Assembly: GCA_963664595.2 (NCBI GenBank)
Contig: CAXXOK010000010.1
Location: 1,302,001-1,366,000, forward strand
DNA: 64,000 nucleotides
Source of the DNA: CAXXOK01 sp963664595
Lineage (GTDB): Bacteria > Bacillota > Clostridia > Christensenellales > Aristaeellaceae
Direction of reading: 5' to 3'
Position 1 is the first letter of the stretch, and every line of letters begins with the position of its first letter. The position numbers and the translations under genes are program-made. Shown in pieces: positions 28,230 through 37,849 of the stretch. Under the pieces are notes generated by a model that saw only the letters and a program-made list of their open reading frames with translations, ran no database searches and was not told the DNA's origin.

Positions 28230-28555
28230 GTCGTCTTGAGACGTATCCGATCAACCTCTCCCCTCGGTACGCTGCTAAGTATAAGTAAAAAACCAATAAC
28301 TGCCGATATTGAATATCATGCATGGCAAGGTCAGGGAACAGAAAGAACGCTTTTATGCGGGAAAAGCAGGATAAACATCGGTAAAGCCTTGCCGCACGAA
28401 GCGTTTACCGCTATTTTACCCGCATTCCCTTTTATTCGGGTATACGAAACTGTTTCGAGCCTTTACCCTCCGCCAGGCCCTTTCGTCAGTCAGGCATCGT
28501 TCCTGTCATTTTGCCGATGTTCGGATTCGCAAACACCGTTCATAAGGAGATACAG

Positions 28556-30679
28556 ATGGATACCCTATTAACTCAATACACATTTGGAGATATTGTCGTC
28601 CAATACCGGCACGACAGTGATACAGGGTTCGTTGGCTTGGAGCTGATTCCACTGGGCTGGGAAGAATTACGGCAGCCTAAAAAGCAAAGCACCGATCCTA
28701 TCGTTCAGCTGATGATCCGCGGAGACCGTTTCGCCGGAGGCTTTTCCAACGGCCATACGATGCGGGGCAGCGCTTCTGTTGCCCGCTTTCGTTTCGTTGA
28801 GCAGCGGGAGCTGAAGAAAAATAACAGCGTCACCCTCCTGACCATTCTCCGTTCGCAGGACGGACAGGAGCTGCACCATCAGCTTCTGCATCGCGCCGGG
28901 GAAAACGGCGTGGAAATCACAACGGAATACCATAACGGAAGTCGGAATGACGTTACGCTGGATATGCTTTCCAGCTTCTCTATCGGCGGGCTCACGCCCT
29001 TTATTGCGGGCGACGCCCCAAACAGCATGGTGGTGCACCGCCTGCGCAGCAAGTGGAGCAACGAAGCAAGGCTGGAAAGCCTGTCCGTTGAGGATTTACA
29101 GCTTGAGCCCTCCTGGTCCGGCCACGGCGCCGCCAGCGAGCGCTTCGGGCAGATCGGCTCCATGCCGGTGCGCAAATACTTTCCATTCGTTTCGGTAGAC
29201 GATACGCAAAACCACGTGCTGTGGGGCGCACAGCTCGCCTGCCCGTCCTCCTGGCAGATGGAAGTCTACCGAAAAGACGACGGCCTATGTCTTTCCGGCG
29301 GTTTAGCCGATTTTGATTTCGGGCATTGGAGCAAAACGCTGAGGCCCGGTGAAAGCCTGCGGGCGCCTGCCGCCTTCCTCTCGGTCTGTACAGGCGATAT
29401 CGATCTGCTGTGCTCGCGGCTGGTATCCATGCAGGCGGCTGCTCTGCAGCGTATGAGCGTTCCCGAGCGGCTGCCGGTGGTTTTTAATGAATTCTGTACA
29501 ACCTGGGGCAAGCCGTCGCACAGAAGCGTTGCACGCATGCTGGCCTCGCTGCGGGGGCGTGATATCGATTATTTCGTCATCGACGCGGGATGGTACGCTA
29601 ACGAGGATGGATGCTGGGAAGCCAATATGGGAGACTGGGAGATCAACAAATCCCTGTTCCCCGGCGGATTCACCGCCACTGTCGATGCGATCCGCGCCGC
29701 CGGAATGCGGCCGGGCCTCTGGTTTGAGGCCGAGGTCTGCGGCCGTGACGCAAAGGCCTATCAACAGACCGGGCATTTGCTCACGCGGTTTGGCATCCCC
29801 ATAACCGTCGGCGACCGCCGTTTCTGGGATCTGCGGGACAACTGGGTGCAGGCCTATCTTGAGGAGCGCGTCATCGGCCTGCTGCGGCGGTATGCGTTTG
29901 ACTATGTAAAAATCGATTACAACGAATCCATTGGCGTTGGATGCGACGGCTCGGAAAGCCTTGGCGAAGGATTGCGGCAAAACCAGCTCGCGGCCCGGGC
30001 GTTTATGGAACGGCTGCGAAACAGCATTCCGGGGATCGTTGTGGAAAGCTGTTCGTCCGGCGGCCATCGGCTGGAGCCGTCCTTCCTGGGAATCAGCCAG
30101 CTTTCCTCCTTCTCGGACGCGCATGAAGAGCGGGAGATTCCGATCATTGCCGCCAACCTGCACCGCGCCATGCTGCCCTGCCAAAGCCTGATCTGGGCTG
30201 TGCTTCGCAAGGGCGACTCGCCCAAGCGCCTGGTTTGGTCGCTGTGCGCAACCCTTCTGGGCGTCATGTGCCTCTCAGGCGACGTATACGACCTCAGCGA
30301 CAGCCAATGGGCCATTGTCGGGGAGGCGATCCGACTTTACCGCACGGTCTCCCCCATCCTGCAAAACGGAGTCAGCAGGCGCTACGGCCCGGAAATCAAA
30401 AGCTACCGCCACCCCACCGGATGGCAAGCTGTGGAACGGACCGCGGCGCAGGGCGGAGGCAAGCTGATCGTTGCCCATGTGTTCGATCAGGCGGAAACCA
30501 AAATCAGGATTCCGCTGCGCGGCGCATACCGGATTGCGCAGCAGCTTGCCGATGCGGACTGCAAAGCGGAGATCACAAACGATATTCTGATGATTACCCT
30601 CTCCGACGGCGCCTGCGCGTTGTATCTTATGCCCACGAATCCGCCGAATGATCCTCAAGTATGGGAGCTGCAAGCATGA
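28556..30679 (+). CDS. GH36 alpha-galactosidase
   Basis: A 707-residue retaining glycosidase. The N-terminal beta-supersandwich (about 1-280) is followed by the catalytic barrel: FVIDAGWYAN, GLWFEAEV, the nucleophile in VKIDYNES (Asp454), VESCSSGGHR and the acid/base in SSFSDAHE (Asp521). No signal peptide, so it probably acts inside the cell on imported alpha-galactosides. The start is ATG 28556 after AAGGAG; a longer frame to 28511 lacks one. Length is typical for the family. The stop overlaps the next gene by 4 nt. Confidence 0.9.
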   Translation: MDTLLTQYTFGDIVVQYRHDSDTGFVGLELIPLGWEELRQPKKQSTDPIVQLMIRGDRFAGGFSNGHTMRGSASVARFRFVEQRELKKNNSVTLLTILRSQDGQELHHQLLHRAGENGVEITTEYHNGSRNDVTLDMLSSFSIGGLTPFIAGDAPNSMVVHRLRSKWSNEARLESLSVEDLQLEPSWSGHGAASERFGQIGSMPVRKYFPFVSVDDTQNHVLWGAQLACPSSWQMEVYRKDDGLCLSGGLADFDFGHWSKTLRPGESLRAPAAFLSVCTGDIDLLCSRLVSMQAAALQRMSVPERLPVVFNEFCTTWGKPSHRSVARMLASLRGRDIDYFVIDAGWYANEDGCWEANMGDWEINKSLFPGGFTATVDAIRAAGMRPGLWFEAEVCGRDAKAYQQTGHLLTRFGIPITVGDRRFWDLRDNWVQAYLEERVIGLLRRYAFDYVKIDYNESIGVGCDGSESLGEGLRQNQLAARAFMERLRNSIPGIVVESCSSGGHRLEPSFLGISQLSSFSDAHEEREIPIIAANLHRAMLPCQSLIWAVLRKGDSPKRLVWSLCATLLGVMCLSGDVYDLSDSQWAIVGEAIRLYRTVSPILQNGVSRRYGPEIKSYRHPTGWQAVERTAAQGGGKLIVAHVFDQAETKIRIPLRGAYRIAQQLADADCKAEITNDILMITLSDGACALYLMPTNPPNDPQVWELQA

Positions 30680-33042
30680 ACACAGCAAAAGAGCCCCGGA
30701 CAATGCACAGGACTGTCGAACAGCTATCGGAAACCATCGTCCATGTCCGGTATGGGATGGATGCCATGAAGCCCGGCGAGAGCGCCCTGATCGCGGGCAC
30801 GCTGCCGCGCTCCGCCGCGCCTGTACAGCCGCGCTTTACCGCGGCCGATACCAGCCTGTCCTTTCAAAACACAAACGGCGACGTGGTACTGCGGGAAACC
30901 GGTCACACGCTGGAGCCCAAGGAGATTTTCAAATACAGCATTGACGGCGCCCCGGTGATCGGGCATAAGCATACGGCCAACGGCGACGTAGCCTACATCG
31001 CCAACGCGCGCCGGGAAAGCAGCGCAACGGCTTACCATGGCCGTCTCCTGTTCAGCATCTTTCAGGACGAGCATTTGTATGGCCTTGGGCAGCACGATAA
31101 CGGGCTGTACGATTACCGCGGACAGCGCGAGTACCTGTTCCAAACCAACATGAAGATTTCCATCCCGTTTCTGATCTCCTCTAAAAATTACGGTTTGCTG
31201 ATCGACACGGAAACCGCGCTTGTCTTCAGCGAACATAACGGCGAGATGTGCTTTGAGCTGGAAACCGTTGCGGACTTATCGTATTACGTTATCACAGGGG
31301 ATTGCTTTGACGAGATTATCGCGTCACTGCGCATGCTCACCGGAACGGCGCCCCTGCCGCCGCGCTGGGCGTTTGGGTATCTGCAATCCAAAGAGCGGTA
31401 TCATTCGTCCAAGGAACTGGTGGAAACCGCGGAAAAATTCAGGGCCATGGAGATCCCCGTCGATTGCCTGATCCAGGACTGGTATACCTGGGAAGACGGG
31501 CTGTGGGGCGAGAAGCATGCCGATCCGAAACGGTTTCCGGATATCCCGGCGCTGACCGGCGCTTTGCATGAGCAGCACATCAAGCTCATGGTTTCCATAT
31601 GGCCCAACATGGCCCCGGGTGGGACAAACTATCGCGAGTTTTCGGATAAGAAGTTGCTGCTGCCCAATTCGTTTGTGTATAACGCGTATGAGGAACCCGG
31701 CAGGGCGCTGTATTGGAAGCAATGCGAGGAGGAATGGTTTCGCGGGGGAACCGATGCGTTCTGGTGTGACAACGCCGAGCCTTTTTCCGATACGGACTGG
31801 TGCGGGGAAACCAGAAACCCGGACGAGCTTCGCTATCAGCTTGTCGTAGCCGATTCCGAAAAGTCCATGGACTGGACACGCGTCAACGCCTACGGGCTAT
31901 ACCACGCCAGGGGCATCTATGAAAACTGGCGCAGGCAAACCACGGCAAAACGCGTGATGAATTTAACCCGGTCCACCTATATTTCCGGGCAGAAATACGG
32001 CGTAACGGCCTGGTCTGGCGATATCAGCGCGAAATGGCCGGTGTTGAAACAGCAGATTACCGAGGGCGTCAAGTTCTGTATGAGCGGCGCTCCGTATTGG
32101 ACGCTGGATATCGGGGGTTTCTTTACCGTTAAAGAAAAAACAGAAAACCGCGGCTGCGAGCAGGTAGGCAATCCCGCGCCGCTCTGGTTCTGGAACGGGG
32201 ATTACAACGAGGGCGTACACGATCCCGGCTACCGGGAGCTTTATGTTCGCTGGCTGCAATACGGCGTTTTTCTGCCTGTCTTCCGCGCACATGGCACCGA
32301 CACGCCCCGTGAGCCCTGGAATTTTGGCAGGCCGGGGGATCTGTTCTATGATACGATTCTGTCCTTCATACGGCTTCGGTATCAGCTTCTCCCCTATGTT
32401 TACTCACTGGCGGCGTCGGTCACGTTCCAGCAGGATACCATCATGCGCAGCCTGATGTTTGACTTTCCGCAGGATGAAACCGTGCACACCCTCACCGGCA
32501 GCTATCTGTTCGGCCGGGCGTTTCTGGTATGCCCGGTTACCGAGCCCATGTACTACGCCCCCGGCGGCACAGCGCTTACGGACAGGGAAAAAACATGGCC
32601 GGTCTACCTTCCCAAGGCCGCTGTGTGGTATGATTATTGGACGAACCGAGCGTACGCGGGAGGACAAACGGTTGTTTGCGACGCTCCTTTAGAACGGATA
32701 CCGCTGTTTGTCAGGGCCGGCTCCATAATCCCCTTGTCCGCGCCTTTACAGTATGCGGACGAGCGCAGCGGCGCTGTATCCGAAATCGTGATATACGGCG
32801 GCGCGGACGGCGCGTTTTCACTCTACAACGACGAGGGCGATGGCTACGGCTATGAATCCGGCGTCTATTCCATCGTGGGGCTGCTCTACCGCCACAGGGA
32901 GAAAACCCTGACGTTTCAACAGGCGCTTGGTCAATTCCCCTGCCAAACCCGCTTCCATGTCCGGCTGGTAACGGACGGGCAGCCGGGCCGCGCGGTCACG
33001 GTCCGGTATCGGGGAGAAGCGCTGTCCGTTCGCCTGACATAA
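30676..33042 (+). CDS. GH31 alpha-glycosidase (alpha-glucosidase/alpha-xylosidase type)
   Basis: A 788-residue retaining glycosidase. N-terminal domain with FSIFQDEHLYGLGQHDNG; barrel motifs PRWAFGYLQSKERYHS, DCLIQDWYTWE; nucleophile in GTDAFWCDNAEPF (Asp365) and acid/base in WSGDISAKW (Asp449); C-terminal RAGSIIPLSAP and an SLYNDEGDGY beta-domain. No signal peptide. The CDNAEP motif resembles GH31 members closer to alpha-xylosidases than to animal alpha-glucosidases; specificity is open. The start is ATG 30676 (GGAG upstream), coupled to GH36. Confidence 0.87.
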   Translation: MNTAKEPRTMHRTVEQLSETIVHVRYGMDAMKPGESALIAGTLPRSAAPVQPRFTAADTSLSFQNTNGDVVLRETGHTLEPKEIFKYSIDGAPVIGHKHTANGDVAYIANARRESSATAYHGRLLFSIFQDEHLYGLGQHDNGLYDYRGQREYLFQTNMKISIPFLISSKNYGLLIDTETALVFSEHNGEMCFELETVADLSYYVITGDCFDEIIASLRMLTGTAPLPPRWAFGYLQSKERYHSSKELVETAEKFRAMEIPVDCLIQDWYTWEDGLWGEKHADPKRFPDIPALTGALHEQHIKLMVSIWPNMAPGGTNYREFSDKKLLLPNSFVYNAYEEPGRALYWKQCEEEWFRGGTDAFWCDNAEPFSDTDWCGETRNPDELRYQLVVADSEKSMDWTRVNAYGLYHARGIYENWRRQTTAKRVMNLTRSTYISGQKYGVTAWSGDISAKWPVLKQQITEGVKFCMSGAPYWTLDIGGFFTVKEKTENRGCEQVGNPAPLWFWNGDYNEGVHDPGYRELYVRWLQYGVFLPVFRAHGTDTPREPWNFGRPGDLFYDTILSFIRLRYQLLPYVYSLAASVTFQQDTIMRSLMFDFPQDETVHTLTGSYLFGRAFLVCPVTEPMYYAPGGTALTDREKTWPVYLPKAAVWYDYWTNRAYAGGQTVVCDAPLERIPLFVRAGSIIPLSAPLQYADERSGAVSEIVIYGGADGAFSLYNDEGDGYGYESGVYSIVGLLYRHREKTLTFQQALGQFPCQTRFHVRLVTDGQPGRAVTVRYRGEALSVRLT

Positions 33043-33060
33043 CCGGAAGGAGGGTCCGCA

Positions 33061-34890
33061 CTGCGTAAGTTTATTCTGGAAAATAAATATTATCTCAAGC
33101 TGATGCTGACCTATTGCCTCGTGATTTTTCTGGGGCTTGGGCTAACGTCGTATCTGGTGACATCCAACATGGTCGAAATCCTGACCGATATGGAATCCAG
33201 GTTCGACAGCGAAGTGATCCAGAAGGTGCAAAACTACAGCGACGACCGGTTTCAGGACATCAACAATATTTTCGCGCGCCTGTACCAGAAACAGTACTTC
33301 AACAACAACACCAGCATCGTCGATTTTATCAATCCCGTCAAGGAAGCGCAGCGGGACAACAACCTCAAGTCAAGCGTCATCCGCGGATACCTGCAGGATA
33401 CCTGCAGCGCCAATACCGCGATCACCGATATTCTGCTGATCGATTATCACGACCGGGATCTGTACTTCTTTTCCAACATCAAGGACCGCGATGTATCCAT
33501 CGGCTACGATTTCTTCCGCTTTGATTTTATCGGCGACGGAACCATCATCAACCAGGTCAGCGTCGTGCCCAATTATATTCCGGACTACATCAATTCGGCC
33601 AGCGTGAACAGCTTCCCCATCATCAGCTTCAAGCTTTTCCTGTTTGATGAAAACGCGATCCGGTTTGAGGAGCCGCTTGGCGTGGCCGTTGTCAACGTCA
33701 GGGCGGACATCTTCAAAAACGCCTATAAAGATTCCTCCAGCTTTCTGGGCCGTATCTTCGTACTCGGGCGCAGCGGCAGCGTCCTGTTTGATTCCTTTGG
33801 CGATCTGACAGGCCGGGATTTTCCCTATGACGCGTATCAGGCCGCCGGGATGCAGGATTTGGATACGAACAACCGCTTTATCGTGAACAAGCGATACTCG
33901 GAAAAAAGCGGGTTTACCTTTATTGATATCGTGGATAAACAGATTATCGCCAAGAAAACCGACCGGATTCGCGGAAATATCAACAACATCATCGCACTAT
34001 GCCTTGCGGTTGCCCTGGCCATCGGGCTTGTATCGGCGTTTATGCTGTCCAAGCGAATCAAAACACTGGTACGCAGCATGAAGAACGTCGAAAACGGTAA
34101 GCTGGACACCCACATCACAGTGGGCTCAAAGGACGAAATCGGATACCTGGAGCAGAGCTTCAACACCATGTGCGCCCAGCTATCCCGATATATCCGGAAT
34201 GTGTATATTTCCGAGATCAAAACCAAAACTGCGGAGCTGCGGGCCTTGCAGGCGCAGGTTGATCCGCATTTCCTGTTCAATACGCTGGAATCCATCCGCA
34301 CGACTGCGCAGCTCAACCAGGATACCAAGGTGGCAAAGATGGTGCACCTTCTGGGAAACATGTTCCGCTGGAATATCAAAACAACGGGAATCATCGTGGA
34401 ATTAAAAGAGGAGATCGACTATGTGCGGTCTTACATTGATTTGCAGAAAATCCGGTTTGATAACGCGTTTGATGTTTCGATCCATATTGAAAGCAGCGCC
34501 CTGAAGCTCGGCGTCCTCAAGCTCACCCTGCAGCCGATCGTCGAAAACGCCATCCAGCACGGGTTGGGCGAAACGCTGGCCGGAGGGTTGATCACCATCG
34601 AAGGATCCGTGAGCGGCGGCAAGCTTGTGCTGAGGGTATCCGACAACGGCAAGGGGATGGACGCGGACAAAGTTGCGGAACTCACCGCCGGTCTTTCGGT
34701 GATTCAGGAAGGCGGCATCCAGGCAAGCATCGGGCTTTGCAACGTACACCAGCGTTGCAGTATTCTGTTTGGCGAGGGCAACGGGCTGACCCTCACCAGT
34801 GAACAGGGGCAGGGCACGCAGATCGAAATCTCGCTTCCCGCAATGTCCAAAGAGGAGATGAACCGGTATGTACAGGGTGCTCATCGTTGA
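33061..34890 (+). CDS. YesM/LytS-type sensor histidine kinase, probable CTG start
   Basis: Membrane sensor of about 609 residues. First helix near 14-35, extracellular sensing region to about 300, second helix (NIIALCLAVALAIGLVSAFML), HAMP segment, His_kinase domain with AQVDPHFLFNTLESIR (His403), and HATPase (PIVENAIQHGLGE, RVSDNGKGMD). The first ATG would be at 33103, but AGGAGG sits 7 nt before CTG 33061, in frame, giving MRKFILENKYYLKLMLTYC, a normal N-terminus for this family. Overlaps its response regulator by 23 nt. Likely senses a sugar outside the cell and controls the adjoining importer. Confidence 0.87.
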   Translation: MRKFILENKYYLKLMLTYCLVIFLGLGLTSYLVTSNMVEILTDMESRFDSEVIQKVQNYSDDRFQDINNIFARLYQKQYFNNNTSIVDFINPVKEAQRDNNLKSSVIRGYLQDTCSANTAITDILLIDYHDRDLYFFSNIKDRDVSIGYDFFRFDFIGDGTIINQVSVVPNYIPDYINSASVNSFPIISFKLFLFDENAIRFEEPLGVAVVNVRADIFKNAYKDSSSFLGRIFVLGRSGSVLFDSFGDLTGRDFPYDAYQAAGMQDLDTNNRFIVNKRYSEKSGFTFIDIVDKQIIAKKTDRIRGNINNIIALCLAVALAIGLVSAFMLSKRIKTLVRSMKNVENGKLDTHITVGSKDEIGYLEQSFNTMCAQLSRYIRNVYISEIKTKTAELRALQAQVDPHFLFNTLESIRTTAQLNQDTKVAKMVHLLGNMFRWNIKTTGIIVELKEEIDYVRSYIDLQKIRFDNAFDVSIHIESSALKLGVLKLTLQPIVENAIQHGLGETLAGGLITIEGSVSGGKLVLRVSDNGKGMDADKVAELTAGLSVIQEGGIQASIGLCNVHQRCSILFGEGNGLTLTSEQGQGTQIEISLPAMSKEEMNRYVQGAHR

Positions 34891-36085
34891 CGATGAAGCA
34901 ATTATACGCAAAGGCCTGCGCAGCACTATCGAGTGGGACGGCCTTGGTTTGGAGCTATGCGGAGAAGCGCACAACGGCCAGGAAGCCTTGGCGGTTATCC
35001 AGGCCACGCGCCCCAATATCCTGATCACGGATATCCGTATGCCGGGTATGGACGGCATCACGCTGATACAAACGATCCGGGAACGCGGGATCCCCATCAA
35101 AATCATTATCCTGAGCGGCTACAGCGACTACGCTTTTCTCAAGGACGCCATCCGCCTGGGCGTGGACGGGTATTTGCTCAAGCCCATCGATATCGACGAG
35201 CTGATATCCAATATCAAGGACCTCGTTAATACAATCGAAAACGAAATGCTGCGCAGCTCGCAGCTCAAGCAAGGCATAGAGCTGCTGCGGTCGAACACGC
35301 TCAACCGTCTGGTGGCCAACGCCATCGGGCTGCGGGAGTTTGAAGAAAAGGCCTCGTTTCTGGAAATCGCACTGGAAGGCAAGTACCATCTGTGCGTTGT
35401 ATGCGCTAGCGAGAGCGAGGAGGAAACCCCCGCCGGATACAGCGAGCAGACTGTTCAATCGGTTTTACAAATCGCCATCCAAACGGTTGCTGGCCTTACA
35501 GGCATTGTGTTTCTGGACCTTTACGGCCGCGTTGTGCTGCTGCTTGACCATGACAACAAGGACGACCTGCTTACTGCTGCCGCGCAAGCGCTCAGCGCCA
35601 TCATCAGGGAGGCCCGCGAGCAATGCGGTATCTACCTCGCCTGCGGCAGCGGCCTGCCTGTCGCCTCCATTGAAGAGATCTGGAAATCCTACGTGCATGC
35701 AACCGCGCAGTTCAGCCGCCGTATTGAAGCGCAGGAGGCGGCCGCGCTGGAGGGCAGAAACAACACAGTTGTGGACCGCGCGCTTGCCTATGTTGCCGAA
35801 AACTACCGGGATGCGCTGTCACTGAAGCAACTGGCCGGTATCCTGGATATCAACACCTCCTATTTAGGCCAGATCTTTAAAAAAACAACGGGTGAGTCCT
35901 TTACGGGCTATGTCAATCGGTACCGTGTCCATCAGGCCAAAGAGCTGCTTTCGCATACGGCGCTCAAGGTGTATGAGGTGGCGCAGGAGGTCGGGTTTAC
36001 CGATTATCATTACTTTCTGATTATTTTCAAGAAGATTACCGGCATCAACCCGACAGATATACGCAGCCAGGGAAACGCTGAATAA
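34868..36085 (+). CDS. YesN-type response regulator with AraC DNA-binding domain
   Basis: A 405-residue regulator. Receiver domain 1-120 with VLIVDDEAIIRKG, phosphoacceptor in LITDIRMPGMDG (Asp55) and ILSGYSDYAFLKDAIRLG; middle linker; AraC helix-turn-helix domain at about 305-400 (LSLKQLAGILDINTSYLGQIFKK, then EVAQEVGFTDYHYFLIIFKKITGINPTDIR). The final residues GNAE and the TAA stop come from the beginning of repeat element copy B1. Partner of the preceding kinase. It probably activates the binding protein/permease genes downstream. Confidence 0.92.
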   Translation: MYRVLIVDDEAIIRKGLRSTIEWDGLGLELCGEAHNGQEALAVIQATRPNILITDIRMPGMDGITLIQTIRERGIPIKIIILSGYSDYAFLKDAIRLGVDGYLLKPIDIDELISNIKDLVNTIENEMLRSSQLKQGIELLRSNTLNRLVANAIGLREFEEKASFLEIALEGKYHLCVVCASESEEETPAGYSEQTVQSVLQIAIQTVAGLTGIVFLDLYGRVVLLLDHDNKDDLLTAAAQALSAIIREAREQCGIYLACGSGLPVASIEEIWKSYVHATAQFSRRIEAQEAAALEGRNNTVVDRALAYVAENYRDALSLKQLAGILDINTSYLGQIFKKTTGESFTGYVNRYRVHQAKELLSHTALKVYEVAQEVGFTDYHYFLIIFKKITGINPTDIRSQGNAE

Positions 36086-36235
36086 AGCGCTTGTGCGAGG
36101 GTGTGTTAGATTTTCGTCAGGTTGAGCTTGCGAAAGCTACAGTAGCAGCAGCAGCGCAACGTCAAGACTTTCGCAAGCCAACCCGCCGGAAAGATAACAT
36201 GCTAGTGCATAAGAGATTTATTCAGTGCTTACCTA
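36071..36235 (+). repeat. Dispersed palindromic element, copy B1
   Basis: About 165 bp. Left end GGAAACGCTGAATAAAGCGC, right end GATTTATTCAGTGCTTACC; ends are imperfect inverted repeats. A central hairpin has arms GCTTGCGAAAG and CTTTCGCAAGC. The left end forms the stop codon of the response regulator gene. Confidence 0.85.
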
Positions 36236-36400
36236 GGTAAACGATGAGTTAAGCGCTTGTGCGATAGTGCGTCAGCTTTTCGTCAGATTGGGGCTGCGGA
36301 ACCTGAAGTAGTAGCAGCGCTACATCGAAGGTTTCGCAGCTTCAAGCTGGCGGAAAGATAACGCGGCAGCGTGCAGGGGATTTGTTCAGTGCTTACCTAG
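36236..36400 (+). repeat. Dispersed palindromic element, copy B2, in tandem with B1
   Basis: Starts GGTAAACGATGAGTTAAGCG and ends GATTTGTTCAGTGCTTACC, separated from B1 by TA and followed by TA. The central hairpin arms are GGCTGCGGAACC and GGTTTCGCAGC, different in sequence from B1 but still paired. Confidence 0.85.
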
Positions 36401-36432
36401 AATTTTTACCATAAAAACTAGAATTCATGCTA

Positions 36433-36461
36433 TTGATTCCAAAAAGACGAAACGTTACGAT
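36433..36461 (+). promoter_or_regulatory. Candidate promoter with AAACGTT operator before the CUT1 operon
   Basis: TTGATT (36433-36438), 17 nt, TACGAT (36456-36461). CGAAACGTTACGA (36448-36460) overlaps the -10 region and matches the LacI operators at 16706 and 22936. Weak boxes are compatible with a need for activation by the response regulator. Confidence 0.55.
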
Positions 36462-36503
36462 TATGCTAAAGAACCGGTACTATAATAAAAGGAGCGATCA
36501 GTA

Positions 36504-37754
36504 ATGAAACGGATTCTCACCCTACTCCTGGCCGTGGCCCTGTTGGTTGGCATGTTTGCGGGCAGCGCCATCGCGGAAACCAAGAAAATCGTCTTCTGTG
36601 TCAACATTCAGCCCCAGTTGCCCGTAGAATACTGGCAATCCATCGCGGATGCATACATGGCGGTCACTCCCGACGTCGAAGTCGAGATCATCGGACAGCC
36701 CTCATCCAACGTTGACGTATTCCAGTATGAAAAAACCCTGCTTGCCACCGGGCAGTTCCCCGATGTCATGGTTATGCAGAACCCCGCCGACTTTGTGCCC
36801 TCCGGCGCATTGATGGCGTTCACCGACGAAGAGCTGAACTATCTGCTTGATCCCAGCATCGGCAAGATCGACGGCGTGCAGTATGTAGCCAACTACAAAA
36901 AGCAGGTCATCGGCGTGTTCTATAACAAGGACATGTTCGCGGCAAACGAATTGGAAGTTCCCACCACGTACCAGGCCTTCCTGGATGTGTGTGAAGCGCT
37001 GAAAGCCAAGGACATTCTCCCCGTTTCCATCGGCATCAAAGACGGTTGGCCGCAGATCATGCTCGCCAACATGATTGCCGGCACGGACCTCCTTGCCAAA
37101 AACCCGAGCTGGGGCGCCGAGCGCAATGCCGACACCGTGAAGTTCAACAACCCGGATCTGGTCAAGGCGATGGAAAAATACCAGTACATCTGCCAGAACT
37201 ACGCCGGCGACAGCCTGCCCTCCATCACCTACACGCAGATGCTTGAGCAGTTCTTTACCGGCAAAGCGGGCATGCTGCCCATGGGTTCCTGGGTGAACGC
37301 CGAAGTGGCGAAGGGCCTGCAGGAATTTGAAGTCGGCTGGTTCCCGATGCCCGGCGACGACAATGCCGATGTGCTGTCGGTGTTTGTAAACGAAGGCCTG
37401 TCCATCAGCGCCTACACAAAGTATCCTGAAGTCTGCAAAGACTTTGTGAAGTTCTTCTTCTCCGACAAGCAGCTCTACAGCGATTTCCTCAAGGGCGAGC
37501 AGCTCTTCAGCACCACGAAGGAAGCCGTTCCCTATGAAATGATCCCGCTGCGCCAGTACATTGAGCAGGCCATCACCGGCATGCAGGAAGTTGAAGGGTT
37601 TGAGAGCATGACGGGCGACGCGGCCTTCCTGCCCGGCCTGAAGGATTACTACACCAATAAGCTTACGCAGAACATCGCCATCGGCAACGACGTCGCCAGC
37701 GAGCTTGATAAGTTCGACAGCGAATGGCAGATCGCCAAGGACGCCTTGAACTAA
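36504..37754 (+). CDS. CUT1 carbohydrate-binding protein of an ABC transporter
   Basis: A 416-residue extracellular binding protein of the SBP_bac_1 fold. Signal peptide 1-24 ending AIA-ET, without a lipobox cysteine. Family features: QYEKTLLATGQFPDVMVMQ, IGVFYNKDMFAANELEVPTTYQ, and FFTGKAGMLPMGSWVNAEV. Ribosome binding site AAAAGGAG. First gene of a three-gene importer, separated from the permeases by an attenuating hairpin. Substrate is probably the oligosaccharide attacked by the GH36/GH31 enzymes. Confidence 0.9.
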   Translation: MKRILTLLLAVALLVGMFAGSAIAETKKIVFCVNIQPQLPVEYWQSIADAYMAVTPDVEVEIIGQPSSNVDVFQYEKTLLATGQFPDVMVMQNPADFVPSGALMAFTDEELNYLLDPSIGKIDGVQYVANYKKQVIGVFYNKDMFAANELEVPTTYQAFLDVCEALKAKDILPVSIGIKDGWPQIMLANMIAGTDLLAKNPSWGAERNADTVKFNNPDLVKAMEKYQYICQNYAGDSLPSITYTQMLEQFFTGKAGMLPMGSWVNAEVAKGLQEFEVGWFPMPGDDNADVLSVFVNEGLSISAYTKYPEVCKDFVKFFFSDKQLYSDFLKGEQLFSTTKEAVPYEMIPLRQYIEQAITGMQEVEGFESMTGDAAFLPGLKDYYTNKLTQNIAIGNDVASELDKFDSEWQIAKDALN

Positions 37755-37794
37755 GCGCAAAAGCTTTGTCACCATACCTGTATGGGGTAAAGTT

Positions 37795-37822
37795 GGGGGT
37801 AAGCCGTAAAACGTTTACCCCC
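37795..37822 (+). terminator. Attenuator hairpin between binding protein and permeases
   Basis: GGGGGTAA (37795-37802) pairs with TTACCCCC (37815-37822). Such stems commonly keep binding-protein mRNA more abundant than permease mRNA. Confidence 0.65.
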
Positions 37823-37849
37823 TTCCATTTCCTTAACGGAGGAACGGCA

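Noticed and set aside
22709..36400. Mobilisation of the palindromic element by the IS1182-like transposase at 54.9 kb
   Set aside because: The ends of that element are not preserved, so no match of terminal repeats can be shown; TA flanks fit other transposase families at least as well.
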